DNA from: Halostagnicola kamekurae
GTDB taxonomy: Archaea > Halobacteriota > Halobacteria > Halobacteriales > Natrialbaceae
DNA length: 64,000 nucleotides
Direction of reading: 5' to 3'
Assembly: GCF_900116205.1 (NCBI RefSeq)
Contig: NZ_FOZS01000001.1
Span: 1,178,001-1,242,000, forward strand
Shown here: one piece after another, positions 45,003 through 53,253 of the stretch
Layout: each line of letters opens with the position of its first letter
Position numbering within the stretch: the stretch's first letter is position 1
Notes under the pieces: model-generated
What the model was told of the DNA's origin: nothing
Database searches by the model: none
The model's input: only the letters and a program-made list of their open reading frames with translations
Made by a program: the position numbers and the translations under genes

Positions 45003-45033
45003 GCCATTTCCGCCAGTTTCTGGGTAGAGTTAG

Positions 45034-45603
45034 TCACTGCAAATGAATCGTATTCCCCATGCCGCTCCGCTTTCGCTCTACGAGCTCCCGGTGTTCTAGT
45101 TTGTCAAGAGTGCGACTGACAGTTGCCTTCGAGAGATCAGTCTCCTCTACGAGGTTCCGTTGTGCCAACTCCCCGTCAGCCTCGATCAGTAATTCGTAGA
45201 TGATCTCTTGATTATTTGAAAGTGTTTCGAGTGTCTTTTCCCACCGCTCTTCGTCTGCTGGTGGATTAACCGTATGGTTGGATTGCTCTGTTGGGGCTGC
45301 GACGCCGCTAGTTATCTCGACGGGTGAGTGTGTTTGATCCTGATTCTGCTGGGTAAGCACGTGTGCTTGGTTATGAATGATAAGATACGTGCCACTGCTA
45401 CCACAGGCGAAAGCGGCGGTCGCGATGACGGCCACTTCACGGTAGGTGAAGTACTCGCCGACAGTCGTCGTCTGTGTACCATCTCCTCCAAGTGAGACCA
45501 TGACCGGAGATGGAGTGATCAGTTGAATGGCTAAAACAAGGATGGCAGCAAGAAACAAAACCGCTGCCAGCAGATGGGTATGTTGGAGGGCTCGGAAATT
45601 CAT
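45034..45603 (-). CDS. Membrane-anchored winged-helix regulator
   Basis: The likely start is ATG 45603 (MNFRALQHTHLLAAVLFLAA), giving 189 residues. Two membrane segments lie at about 9-30 and 55-78, then a polar linker and a C-terminal winged helix (ELLIEADGELAQRNLVEETD, LSKATVSRTLDKLEHRELVE). This matches the same general design as the protein at 8274 but has two segments. It is divergent from a secreted protein gene at 45750, and the gap between contains an inverted-repeat-like motif. It probably controls the two neighbouring secreted proteins. Confidence 0.68.
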   Translation of the reverse strand: MNFRALQHTHLLAAVLFLAAILVLAIQLITPSPVMVSLGGDGTQTTTVGEYFTYREVAVIATAAFACGSSGTYLIIHNQAHVLTQQNQDQTHSPVEITSGVAAPTEQSNHTVNPPADEERWEKTLETLSNNQEIIYELLIEADGELAQRNLVEETDLSKATVSRTLDKLEHRELVERKRSGMGNTIHLQ

Positions 45604-45674
45604 AGGGAAATCATGCGCCACCGGGATTTTATGTCCATCGATCTACACGGCCGTATTTGGCCTTAAAACTGCCG

Positions 45675-45710
45675 TGAAACGCGTTTCCAACTAGTTTCAA
45701 ACGCGTTCCA
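45675..45710. promoter_or_regulatory. Candidate operator pair in the divergent promoter region
   Basis: TGAAACGCGTTTCCAA at 45675-45690 and TTTCAAACGCGTTCCA at 45695-45710 are two copies of an AAACGCGTT-centred motif separated by 4 bases. They lie 72-107 bases upstream of the regulator start and 40-75 bases before the ATG at 45750. A third related copy is at 44984. The position suits autoregulation plus control of the secreted proteins. Confidence 0.5.
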
Positions 45711-45749
45711 CCCCAGTGTTGATGAGATGTTTCACCTAAATAGTACACC

Positions 45750-46418
45750 ATGAATGAAGTCATCCGCTCGCGCATGCTCGTTCTGGTCGGGCTTGCCGTG
45801 ATTGGTGTCGGATTAGCAGGGATCGGGACCACACTCGGTATGACCGGACCACTCTCGAGCACTGGCACGCCTGCTGAATTTGTCGTATCCGATGACAACA
45901 TCACATTCACATCAGATGACATACAAGAAACCGTCGTGGATGACCTCTCGAACGTGAGTAAGATAACGGTCGAAGAGACTGATTCCGGCCAGTACACAAT
46001 CCAAACGAAAGAAGATCAACCGCTGGATGAAAAAGAGCGCAAGCGGGCACGGACGATTGCGATGACCAATGAAACAGTGAACGAAGCACTCGAGGAAATG
46101 GATCGGTATGAACTCTCAGTCGAGCCAGTTCAGAAACTGAACCTTTCTGCTTCCAGTGTCCAGTCTTACGATACCGTCATTGGAGTCAACGAGACAAAGG
46201 ATACCACCGCAAGCAGTAATATGACTATTGTGAACACCACCGACGACCACAGCGACGAGTCAGTAATCATTGGTCGTAGCCCCAGCTACGTTGAGGATCG
46301 TGCTGTCGTGCGCATTCGACACCCTGGAGAAGATTCGCCACACGATCTGAAATACACTGTCGATATCGACCTCGCGGATAGGACGGTCACAGATATCACG
46401 GATTGGAATGATGTTTGA
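45750..46418 (+). CDS. Membrane-anchored or secreted acidic protein
   Basis: This 222-residue protein starts MNEVIRSRMLVLVGLAVIGV with one N-terminal hydrophobic segment (signal peptide or anchor). The rest is acidic and beta-rich, with several possible glycosylation sequons (NITF, NVSK, NLSA, NMTI, NTTD). It has no Cys and no recognised catalytic motif. The composition resembles the secreted protein at 44131, and the two share the candidate operator sequence and a common regulator between them. I do not recognise a family; an extracellular role is likely. Confidence 0.6.
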   Translation: MNEVIRSRMLVLVGLAVIGVGLAGIGTTLGMTGPLSSTGTPAEFVVSDDNITFTSDDIQETVVDDLSNVSKITVEETDSGQYTIQTKEDQPLDEKERKRARTIAMTNETVNEALEEMDRYELSVEPVQKLNLSASSVQSYDTVIGVNETKDTTASSNMTIVNTTDDHSDESVIIGRSPSYVEDRAVVRIRHPGEDSPHDLKYTVDIDLADRTVTDITDWNDV

Positions 46419-46995
46419 TGGGAATCGACATCAGTTAATGTAATTCGTGAACCGAATACAAACGAGACTGTTAGTCGGCCTTAATATCTGATATTCACTG
46501 GGCCATCGCCCCGTTTTGGTCTGTATTGGGCTTACGCGATTCACGCCCCCCTTCTCAGGCCTCGGTCCGATAGAGTGGTGACGATCCGACGTTCTGTCAG
46601 TGAGTTTTCTCGCCGGCACTGCCAAATCGAGAAAAACCGGAGGAGGAAGGCAGTGTATTTTCGATGGGTGCGTTGAATCAGGTGAAGCACCTCGGGGCTT
46701 GTCCCCCGAGGCTTCACTTCTTGGTGAGTTCCGCGGCGAATGCCATCGCCAGTTTTCAGATACCCGCGATCGCGAGAACGCCGGTTGTGAAGGGAACCGT
46801 CGACGGCGAAGTCGATGTACTGCCGCTCGAGCCCATCCGTAGGCGTTTGCTAATTATAGTGGTCGATCTCGTTTCACGCCCTATGTGCCCGCTCACCCGC
46901 TCCAGCGGAGACGATCTCCAGTCTCAAAACGAACGATTCGCGCGGTCCAGTCGGTCGGCGAGACGGCCTCGAACGAACGGTCGCTCGAGTAACAG
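46419..46995. other. Intergenic region with a strong hairpin
   Basis: The 577-base gap has no acidic open frame. At 46682-46717 the bases GTGAAG and CCTCGGGG pair with CCCCGAGG and CTTCAC around a 6-base loop, interrupted by a two-base bulge. Such a hairpin resembles the ends seen next to IS200/IS605 elements, but no tnpB is near, and it could also be a terminator. The open frame from about 46715 to 46850 looks like a degenerate membrane-protein piece that I cannot name. Confidence 0.4.
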
Positions 46996-47850
46996 ATGCC
47001 ACTGATCGACGACGACGGCGATCTCTTCGGCGTCGTCAACGTCGTCGACGCGCTCGTCGCTCTCGTGTTGCTCGCCGTGCTCGTCGCGGGGGTCGCGCTC
47101 GTCGTAAATGGCAGCGGATCGGCAAATGTATCGGCGGATCTCGACGAACCGGAAACGAGATACGCGACCGTCGAACTCGGTGACCAACCGGACTACGTCG
47201 TCGAGCACCTCAGCGAGGGCGATACCGCCCTCGCCCGGGGCTGGGACTCCGAGGGGGCAGCGGCGAACGTGACGGTGACGGACGTCTCCGTTATCCCCCC
47301 AACCGGAGACCAAACGAACGCCTCGGCGGACGTGACGGTTCGCGTCGTACTCGAGGGGGTGGCCCCCGAAGATGACGGCGAACGAACTGCGTTTCTTGTC
47401 GACGGTACCCCGCTCACGCTCGGGAGCGAACTCCGACTCGATCTGGGCACGTACGCCACGAGCGGGACGGTAACTGCCCTCGACTCGGACGAAGACGCGC
47501 TCGCGCCCGAAGAAACCACGACCGACGCCGAAGTCGAACTCCGAAACGTTACTCCCGCGGTTGCAGACGGACTCGAGGAGGGGATGTCCGAAACCGTTCG
47601 CGGCGAGACGGTCGCGACGCTCCAGTCGGTCGAGAGCGAACCGGCGACCGTCGTCCTCGAGAGCGACGGCGGCAATATTTACGAGCGAGAGCATCCCCGA
47701 AATATGGACGTGACGCTGACGGTCGAATTGGCGACGACGGAAACCGAGACCGGGACGAGCTTTCGGGGGAGACAACTCGCGATCGGAACGCCCATCGTCC
47801 TCGATTTCGACACGGTGACCGTCGACGGCGAGATAACCGCCCTCAAGTGA
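46996..47850 (+). CDS. DUF4330 family membrane-anchored protein
   Basis: This 284-residue protein starts MPLIDDDGDLFGVVNVVDAL, the DUF4330 N-terminal signature (short acidic lead, LFG-VN-VD, then one membrane segment LVLLAVLVAGVALVVNG). The outer part of about 240 residues is acidic and beta-rich, without Cys. DUF4330 proteins are usually single-span and of unknown function, often in bacteria and archaea next to surface or stress genes. The frame is intact and GC-rich like the core genome. It is convergent with the assembly-factor/amidohydrolase pair. Confidence 0.75.
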   Translation: MPLIDDDGDLFGVVNVVDALVALVLLAVLVAGVALVVNGSGSANVSADLDEPETRYATVELGDQPDYVVEHLSEGDTALARGWDSEGAAANVTVTDVSVIPPTGDQTNASADVTVRVVLEGVAPEDDGERTAFLVDGTPLTLGSELRLDLGTYATSGTVTALDSDEDALAPEETTTDAEVELRNVTPAVADGLEEGMSETVRGETVATLQSVESEPATVVLESDGGNIYEREHPRNMDVTLTVELATTETETGTSFRGRQLAIGTPIVLDFDTVTVDGEITALK

Positions 47851-47892
47851 GTACGCGCGGCTGAATCCGATTAAAGTGACCTCTCGAGACGG

Positions 47893-48264
47893 CTAGTCGT
47901 CACTCTTCACTGCAAGCTGTTCCTTTCGATATCGCGCTTCCTGCTCGTCTAGCACCGCCTGTCGCTTCCGTTTCGCCGTTTCGGAGAGCATTTCCTCGGA
48001 CCACTCGAACCCGCCGTCGGTCTCGAGTTCGACCGATTCGACCCCGGGAAGCCCACCGACCCGGCCCTCGACCTCCTCGAAAAAGTACGGGACCATGTGA
48101 CAGGCCGGCGTCGTCAGCCGCATCGAAACCTGCACGCGACTCCCGGACACGTCGATGGACTTCACCAGTCCCATCTCGACGATATCGAGATTCGATCCGG
48201 TCGCGGCGCTGCACGGGTCGACGATCTCCCGAAGCGATTCCCGTACCGCACGAACCGTCGTCAT
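47893..48264 (-). CDS. MIP18/DUF59-type metal-sulfur cluster assembly protein
   Basis: This 123-residue protein starts MTTVRAVRESLREIVDPCSA (ATG 48264, overlapping the amidohydrolase stop by 4 bases). Typical features are the IVDPCS start helix, VEMGLVKSIDVSGSRVQVSM, and the conserved cysteine in TPACHMVPYF. Family members such as PaaD/SufT assist Fe-S cluster assembly or maturation of metalloenzymes. The C-terminus adds a charged helix (SETAKRKRQAVLDEQEARYR). Coupling to a metal-dependent amidohydrolase suggests that it matures or supports a shared pathway enzyme, but that is inference. Confidence 0.8.
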   Translation of the reverse strand: MTTVRAVRESLREIVDPCSAATGSNLDIVEMGLVKSIDVSGSRVQVSMRLTTPACHMVPYFFEEVEGRVGGLPGVESVELETDGGFEWSEEMLSETAKRKRQAVLDEQEARYRKEQLAVKSDD

Positions 48265-49337
48265 GGCGACGCCACCTCGAATCCGGTGGTCGACCACGGC
48301 TCCTCGACCAACGCCGCGTCGCTGTACTCGTCGTCGGTCGTCCGCGCCTCGAGTTCGTCGAGATCGAACCCGTGCGCGTCAGCGAAGTTCTCGCCGAGGA
48401 TCTTTCGTTTGTCCGCCTGCGTGATGGTGAAACTCCCGCTGAGGCTCTCCATCTCCGGGAAGTCGAATTCCCAGAATCGCTCGAGCAACAGCTGTGGATG
48501 AAAGTGCGGCGCGCCGGTTCCCCAGATGATCTTGTCGATCGCGCGTTTGCCGCCGGCGTAGAGGAGATCCTGCATCGTCTCCGCGAACGTCTTCGGCGTC
48601 GTCACCGCCTCCGCGAGGGTCAACTCGAGATTGACGTAGACGTTCGGGAACCGCGCGATCTGCCAGCCGGTCTCTCGAGCGAACGTCAGGCCGCCGTGGA
48701 CGATTTCGAAGGTGAGATCGGGAAAGCTCGCTGCGGCCTCCTCGACGTCGCCGACCTCGTAGGAGTCCATCGGAACCGCGCCGAAGGGCATCGCCTTGTG
48801 GACGGCGACGACGTCGAGCCCGAGATCGGCGACGTGTTCCCACAGCGGAAACGCCACCTCCGGGTCGTCCATCGTGAACTTGTGGTGGGTCCCACTTTCC
48901 TCCCAGTAGGAGGGGTAGACTTTCACGCCGTGGGGGTCGAACGCTTCGACCTGTCGTGTCAGTTCGGCTTGTGGGTCGTCGAGTCCCACCGCGTCGATGC
49001 TTCCCAGGGCAGCGCCCCGCGTCGGGTTGCGCTCGACGAACGCTTGTGCTTTCTCGAGGGCCGTCAACCCGTCGTGAAAGACCGTAATCGATTGCGGATG
49101 AAACACCGAGAAATCCGTCTGGCTCTCCCGGAACAGCACGTCCTCGGTGTATTCGACCGGCCAATCGCTCAGAAACGTCTCCGGCGTCCGTTTGTATTGT
49201 TCGGGCATCGCGTCCTCGAGTCCGATCCCGATGTCTGCGACTTGCTCCGCATACCTCGGAACGCGGAAGTTCGATTCGGCCTGGTTGTACGCGTGGGAAA
49301 CGGCGTCGACAACGAACACATCGTCAAGAGTCCCCAT
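48261..49337 (-). CDS. Amidohydrolase family 2 (metal-dependent hydrolase)
   Basis: The likely start is ATG 49337 (MGTLDDVFVVDAVSHAYNQA), giving 358 residues. It has the TIM-barrel amidohydrolase-2 pattern: an early aspartate and histidine (VVDAVSHAY), FDPHGVKVYPSYWEE, VVAVHKAMPFGA, the FEIVHGGLTF strand with the metal-binding His, and IIWGTGAPHFHPQ with an acidic loop. Many such enzymes are decarboxylases or hydrolases of aromatic or cyclic compounds. The partner is a MIP18-type protein. The substrate is unknown. Confidence 0.8.
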   Translation of the reverse strand: MGTLDDVFVVDAVSHAYNQAESNFRVPRYAEQVADIGIGLEDAMPEQYKRTPETFLSDWPVEYTEDVLFRESQTDFSVFHPQSITVFHDGLTALEKAQAFVERNPTRGAALGSIDAVGLDDPQAELTRQVEAFDPHGVKVYPSYWEESGTHHKFTMDDPEVAFPLWEHVADLGLDVVAVHKAMPFGAVPMDSYEVGDVEEAAASFPDLTFEIVHGGLTFARETGWQIARFPNVYVNLELTLAEAVTTPKTFAETMQDLLYAGGKRAIDKIIWGTGAPHFHPQLLLERFWEFDFPEMESLSGSFTITQADKRKILGENFADAHGFDLDELEARTTDDEYSDAALVEEPWSTTGFEVASP

Positions 49338-49518
49338 ACAGTGGCAAGAGTGAGCATACAACATAAACTTCAGGACTGAGTGCTATCGCCAGTAGAAGAT
49401 ACCTCACGGATTCGACTGTGACCCGACCGACTCACTCTCGTCTTCGAAAGTACTGGCCACGAGCGATACCCCACGTCATCGAGGAGCAATCGAAACGTCC
49501 TCCGTTGCTGTCCATCAG

Positions 49519-49763
49519 GTGACTACCTATCGTCGTCTCGACGGCACCGAACTCGTTGTCGCAGACGAGGGCCCGAGAATCCCGGGTCGCAAGCGAGCAA
49601 TACTCGACTCCGGAGCGGAAACGCAACTCGAACACGGAACCGGTATCGGACTCTGGTTTGTTAATTGGGCCGTCACGCAACTGGGCGGCGAACTCATGTC
49701 CAGTTGACAAGGACCCGACGGGAAGCGTTGTGACGATCCATCTGTACGGGCAGACCAACCGAA
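49519..49763 (+). pseudogene. Histidine-kinase ATPase-domain remnant
   Basis: The plus strand encodes VVADEGPRIPGRKRAILDSG followed by HGTGIGLWFVNWAVTQLGGE, the G1 and G2 boxes of a HATPase_c domain. It reaches LMSS and a stop, while a shifted frame continues DPTGSVVTIHLYG. The N-terminal sensor and the phospho-acceptor His region are not visible. So it is the end of a former two-component or bacteriophytochrome-type kinase, now broken. Confidence 0.5.
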
Positions 49764-49889
49764 CGCCTCGGATCGCGACCTCGGAGAACCGCAGGCCGCC
49801 GCATCTGATTCATACCCGACCGATAACGGGGAATGAGACTGGCGGTTTTCGGATAGTGTTAGTCTGATGTGGATGCCACGGTGGGTATA

Positions 49890-50150
49890 CTAAAGGCTCG
49901 AGCCAGCGGGCTTTCCACCCTCCCGGCTCCGTGCGCCGGAAATGATCTTGTAGACGTGAATCGGGACGAGTAGGAGCCCCAACATCAGATAGTTGAGCGT
50001 GAAGAAGTTAATCACGGCCAGTTTTGTCCGGCCAACGTAGTAGTACGCGACCGGCGAAAGTATGATTCCGAGTACGATTGCGACTGGCAGAGACTTATCT
50101 GCAATCGCCAGATAGTGGCTTTCGTCGTCGGAGGTCGCATTCGTGGCCAT
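49890..50150 (-). CDS. Small membrane protein with two segments
   Basis: This 86-residue protein starts MATNATSDDESHYLAIADKS. Two hydrophobic segments at about 22-40 and 44-66 (AIVLGIILSPVAYYYVGRTK, then NFFTLNYLMLGLLLVPIHVY) and a polar tail GARSREGGKPAG fit a small membrane protein of unknown function. The acidic lead and the ATG at 50148-50150 fit a haloarchaeal start. A 30-residue single-span frame lies 5 bases upstream in the same direction, so the two may form an operon. Confidence 0.6.
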   Translation of the reverse strand: MATNATSDDESHYLAIADKSLPVAIVLGIILSPVAYYYVGRTKLAVINFFTLNYLMLGLLLVPIHVYKIISGARSREGGKPAGSSL

Positions 50151-50155
50151 TGGTA

Positions 50156-50248
50156 TCAGCGGGAGGTTGATCGAAGCCGGTAGAGCGCGTATCCGATTAC
50201 GGTTGCGGCGACGACGATGCTCGCGATTTTCGTCTTGGCTTTCTCCAT
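50156..50248 (-). CDS. Possible 30-residue single-span miniprotein
   Basis: ATG at 50248 encodes MEKAKTKIASIVVAATVIGY then ALYRLRSTSR and a TGA at 50156. One hydrophobic helix of about 15 residues is flanked by Lys/Arg at both ends. It lies 5 bases upstream of the next membrane-protein gene, so it could be translated with it. Too short to rule out chance, but the composition fits a small membrane protein. Confidence 0.4.
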   Translation of the reverse strand: MEKAKTKIASIVVAATVIGYALYRLRSTSR

Positions 50249-50430
50249 ACTCGGTCGAACGGAGGCTAATGAAATAGATCCGAAGCCGGGATCTCAGCCA
50301 TGGAAACACCCACCCAGAAGAATACGATTCTGGAGGGATATTCCCCTCTGTATCGTGGTGAGAACGATGCTGTTTCGGGAACAGAGACATCGCCATCGAA
50401 TTTTTCCTGCCATGTTCGTATTAGTCGTTT

Positions 50431-51015
50431 ATGCCATGTGGAGAGTACGATATCGGCGGGCTCGATCTATCTGACGACCACTACACTGTCGAACAAAATC
50501 TGGTTCGAAACAAGTACCGTGCGTTCGACGACGATGGGAACACCGTTCTCAAGGGAAAGCAAAAGACGTTCGCGCTCAAAGACGAGTTCCCATTCGTCAA
50601 TGCGGATGGAATGGAGGTCTTCACCGTCAAAGCACAACAGATTCGTGACTACGAGGGTGAGTACGTCCTCACGGACGCCCAGAGTGGGGACGACATCGTC
50701 GTCCTCAAGCACGAGTACTCAATACTCGAGCAGATAACGGGAGCGACTTGGAAAATCTGCGACGTGGACATCGACACCAAGCTGGCGGAGATCACGTCCC
50801 GAAAGTTCGTCGGGCTATTCCGGACTGGACTATTAGGTAATTTGATCCCACACCACTACGAGATCACTGATGCAACTGGCGACCACGTTGGAACGATATC
50901 GGGGCAGCTTTCGATGAAGGATCGTTACGACGTGGACATCGATGATGCAAGCTCGGTCCCTCGAGAGCCAGTCGTGGTTGCTGCAATGGTTATCGACGCT
51001 ATCGAAGGGAACTAG
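50431..51015 (+). CDS. LURP-one-related (Tubby-fold) protein
   Basis: This 194-residue protein starts MPCGEYDIGGLDLSDDHYTV. The motifs VEQNLVRNKYRAFDDDGNTV, FPFVNADGMEVFTVKAQQ, ATWKICD, HHYEITDATGDHVGTISGQL and the C-terminal AAMVIDAIE match the LURP-one family, whose members have a Tubby-like beta-barrel with a central helix. Its biochemical role in archaea is unknown; plant members act in defence and others in lipid-related signalling. The gene is single and acidic, without a signal peptide. Confidence 0.75.
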   Translation: MPCGEYDIGGLDLSDDHYTVEQNLVRNKYRAFDDDGNTVLKGKQKTFALKDEFPFVNADGMEVFTVKAQQIRDYEGEYVLTDAQSGDDIVVLKHEYSILEQITGATWKICDVDIDTKLAEITSRKFVGLFRTGLLGNLIPHHYEITDATGDHVGTISGQLSMKDRYDVDIDDASSVPREPVVVAAMVIDAIEGN

Positions 51016-51119
51016 AGTCAGTCTGTACAACGCTCTCTCGGTTGGGTATCGGCGTTTCTCACCGAGAGAACTGCCACGAACGTTTACTATTTTCGCTCCA
51101 GGATTTCAGATAGCTTTCC

Positions 51120-51617
51120 ATGACTACGCAGAATCCGGGCGATGGGTCCCGATCGAGACGAACGTTTCTCGCTACAAGCGGTGCCACGGTGCTGGCTGCG
51201 ACAGCGGGTTGCACGACTGTCGTGGACTTTATCGGGGATCAACTGCTCGAGGAGGTCAACGTGTTCAACGAAACGAATCGGAAAATCGCCGGTTCGATTA
51301 CGATCGAGAGCCCTGCTGGTGAGACTGTACTCGATGGCACGTTCGATCTCATTTCCTCAGAGAATGATGACGGAACTAGCTCCGAGGACGATGGACAGTC
51401 GGTCGCAACGTACGACGATGTGTGGGATGGGGCGGGAGACTACGAGGCGACTGTCAGGGTAGACGGCACTGAGATTGACGGGCAAGCACAGGCCAGCGAG
51501 ACGGTGACCATCGATGACCCCGACGAACTAATGCTCGCAGCTGCACTCGGTTCTGGAGAAGTCGACGAGCCGATCGGCTTTCGCGTCGGCGAGAGTCTTT
51601 CGGATTTTGGACGGTGA
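51120..51617 (+). CDS. Tat-exported lipoprotein
   Basis: This 165-residue protein starts MTTQNPGDGSRSRRTFLATS. The twin-arginine motif SRRTFLATSG is followed by a hydrophobic stretch and the lipobox ATAGC (Cys about 31), so it should be exported folded and lipid-anchored. The mature part is acidic and contains beta-like stretches (GSITIESPAGETVLDGTFDL, YEATVRVDG). No catalytic motif is seen. The function is unknown. An A/T-rich stretch about 30 bases upstream of ATG 51120 is a likely promoter. Confidence 0.75.
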   Translation: MTTQNPGDGSRSRRTFLATSGATVLAATAGCTTVVDFIGDQLLEEVNVFNETNRKIAGSITIESPAGETVLDGTFDLISSENDDGTSSEDDGQSVATYDDVWDGAGDYEATVRVDGTEIDGQAQASETVTIDDPDELMLAAALGSGEVDEPIGFRVGESLSDFGR

Positions 51618-51729
51618 ACGACCGGCTACCAGCAGCAACTTCAGTTCAGTTTTCTCGACCTGCGCATCGACGCGGCAAAAAAGAATTGAGGGAAACAGGG
51701 GAACGTGTACTCGTTCCGTAACTGGCTCG

Positions 51730-51999
51730 CTAGAATTCGCTCTCGCTTGCCACCGATATCGTATACTCAGTCTCGTTCAGATTCGTTACCGACAATTCAT
51801 CGCTGGCAATTTCTATCGGGTCATCGGTTCCGGTATCTGCTGTTTTATTGCCAGACTCGAAGTCGATCTCGGAGTCATCCTCATCGACCGTGACCGAGGT
51901 TGCGTTGAGATCGATTTTCTGTACCGTATCGGCAGTGAGGACCTCTTCAACCAACACAACGGAACCTTCGTCGAGATCAACGTTTACGACCAGTTCCAT
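51730..51999 (-). CDS. Hypothetical 89-residue acidic protein
   Basis: The frame starts MELVVNVDLDEGSVVLVEEV. It is highly acidic and beta-prone (VTVDEDDSEIDFES, IASDELSVTNLNETEYTISV), as a secreted or surface domain would be, but no signal peptide is visible from this start; a longer N-terminus may exist or may be lost. It is convergent with the Tat lipoprotein. I do not recognise a family. Confidence 0.45.
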   Translation of the reverse strand: MELVVNVDLDEGSVVLVEEVLTADTVQKIDLNATSVTVDEDDSEIDFESGNKTADTGTDDPIEIASDELSVTNLNETEYTISVASESEF

Positions 52000-52094
52000 C
52001 GATGTCGTCTCGCTTTCCGTAATCTACACTGACACATCATCTCGCTATTTTCCGGTGCCCGAACTCCGAGATATGCCGGTTTGTCTTCCTCAAA

Positions 52095-52857
52095 ATGATC
52101 GTTGAATGCTGTTGGTGGTCGAGGCGAAGTCGCCGACTACGCCGTCGTATCGCTGCATTGTCTGCGGGTTTACTTGAGAAGTCCTACCGAGAAGCGTTAG
52201 ATTTGCTGAACGAGAAGCCACATATTCTCGGGGAGATCGGCCGCTTCAAGGCCGAACTCCCCGACCACTCCACGCTAGTCAAGTGGTTTGACAGAATCAA
52301 GGCAGCACTCTGGCGAGTGCTGCTGTGCTTGTCGGCGCAGTTGCACGAACCGAGCGGTCACGCCGCCATCGACGCGACGTTCTTCGACCGCGAAAACGCG
52401 AGCAAACACTACTGCCGTCGAACGAATTACCGGGTTCAGACGCTCAAAGCAACAGCTCTCGTCGGTACAGAAACCCAAGCCATTCTGGACGTTCACTGTA
52501 CGACAGAGAAACGCCACGACACACAGCTCGGCTGGCATGTCGCCCGCCGCAACGCGGGCGATCTCGGCAGCCTCGCTGCGGACAAAGGCTACGATTGGAT
52601 GGAGTTACGCGACAAACTCCGTGAAGATGGCGTGAGACTGCTGATCAAGCATCGAGAGTTCCGGCCCATAGATCCGCGCGTTGTGCGCGTGATCGATGGG
52701 CCTCGCTACCACCAACGAGCGATGTGTGAGACCGTCTTCTCGACTATTAAGCGCACGCTCGGCAACGCCGTGCGTGCGCGATCCTGATACGGTGAATTTC
52801 ATTCTGATGTGTATCATCCACAACATCAAGCAGTCTCTGAACCCGTCAAATCAAGCT
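52095..52857 (+). mobile_element. IS5-family transposase pseudogene
   Basis: The frame to 52787 encodes EKSYREALDLLNEKPHILGE, AAIDATFFDRENASKHYCRR, ALVGTETQAILDVHCTTEKR, ADKGYDWMELRDKLREDGVR and ETVFSTIKRTLGNAVRA. A TGA then sits where a Trp codon is expected and, after a further frame change, the ending FILMCIIHNIKQSL appears. The catalytic Asp pair (AIDATF, ADKGYDW) is intact, but the N-terminal residues and the C-terminus are damaged. It belongs to the same IS5 group as the remnants at 29654 and 57740. Confidence 0.75.
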
Positions 52858-52993
52858 ACGTCTGGCGATTCACCACGGCCCTATATTGAAATGATATTCA
52901 TTAACAGTAGTTGATAATGTGGTTTCTTTATTCAGAGTCAGCCATTAAATTCACGATAAGTACATGTCAAGTAGTTACTGGTGCAGCGGTGAA

Positions 52994-53221
52994 TTAGCTG
53001 GTTCGTCTCTCGTGGCTTCTTCGGAGTTTTGGATACATCAAAAACCAGATGACTATCAGTAACACACAGTTGAATAGCCAGATAGGGTCAGTGAATAAAT
53101 TACGAAGAAACACGGAGGGAGTGCGTTCGAACAAAACTGCTCCAAGAGCGCCGACAGCTATGAGGCCTGTTACATATGTAATAATAAAAATGAGTGAGTC
53201 GCGTCTAAATGATGGCTCCAT
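52994..53221 (-). CDS. 75-residue membrane protein
   Basis: It starts MEPSFRRDSLIFIITYVTGL. Two segments lie at about 10-29 and 47-63 (LFNCVLLIVIWFLMYPKL), followed by a basic tail (RRSHERRTS). It is the last member of a minus-strand group with a DUF6159 protein (start 54147) and the protein at 54154-54894. The function is unknown; its position suggests a small membrane subunit or accessory of that group. Confidence 0.55.
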   Translation of the reverse strand: MEPSFRRDSLIFIITYVTGLIAVGALGAVLFERTPSVFLRNLFTDPIWLFNCVLLIVIWFLMYPKLRRSHERRTS

Positions 53222-53253
53222 ATCGTCTCAAATAATTTCTGAAAAGTGCATGC

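Noticed and set aside
46996-47775. Long minus-strand frame opposite DUF4330
   Set aside because: Shadow of the DUF4330 gene; Arg/Gly/Val-rich, no motif.
48372-49379. 335-codon plus frame opposite the amidohydrolase
   Set aside because: Antisense to a gene with conserved TIM-barrel motifs; Arg/Val-rich shadow frame.
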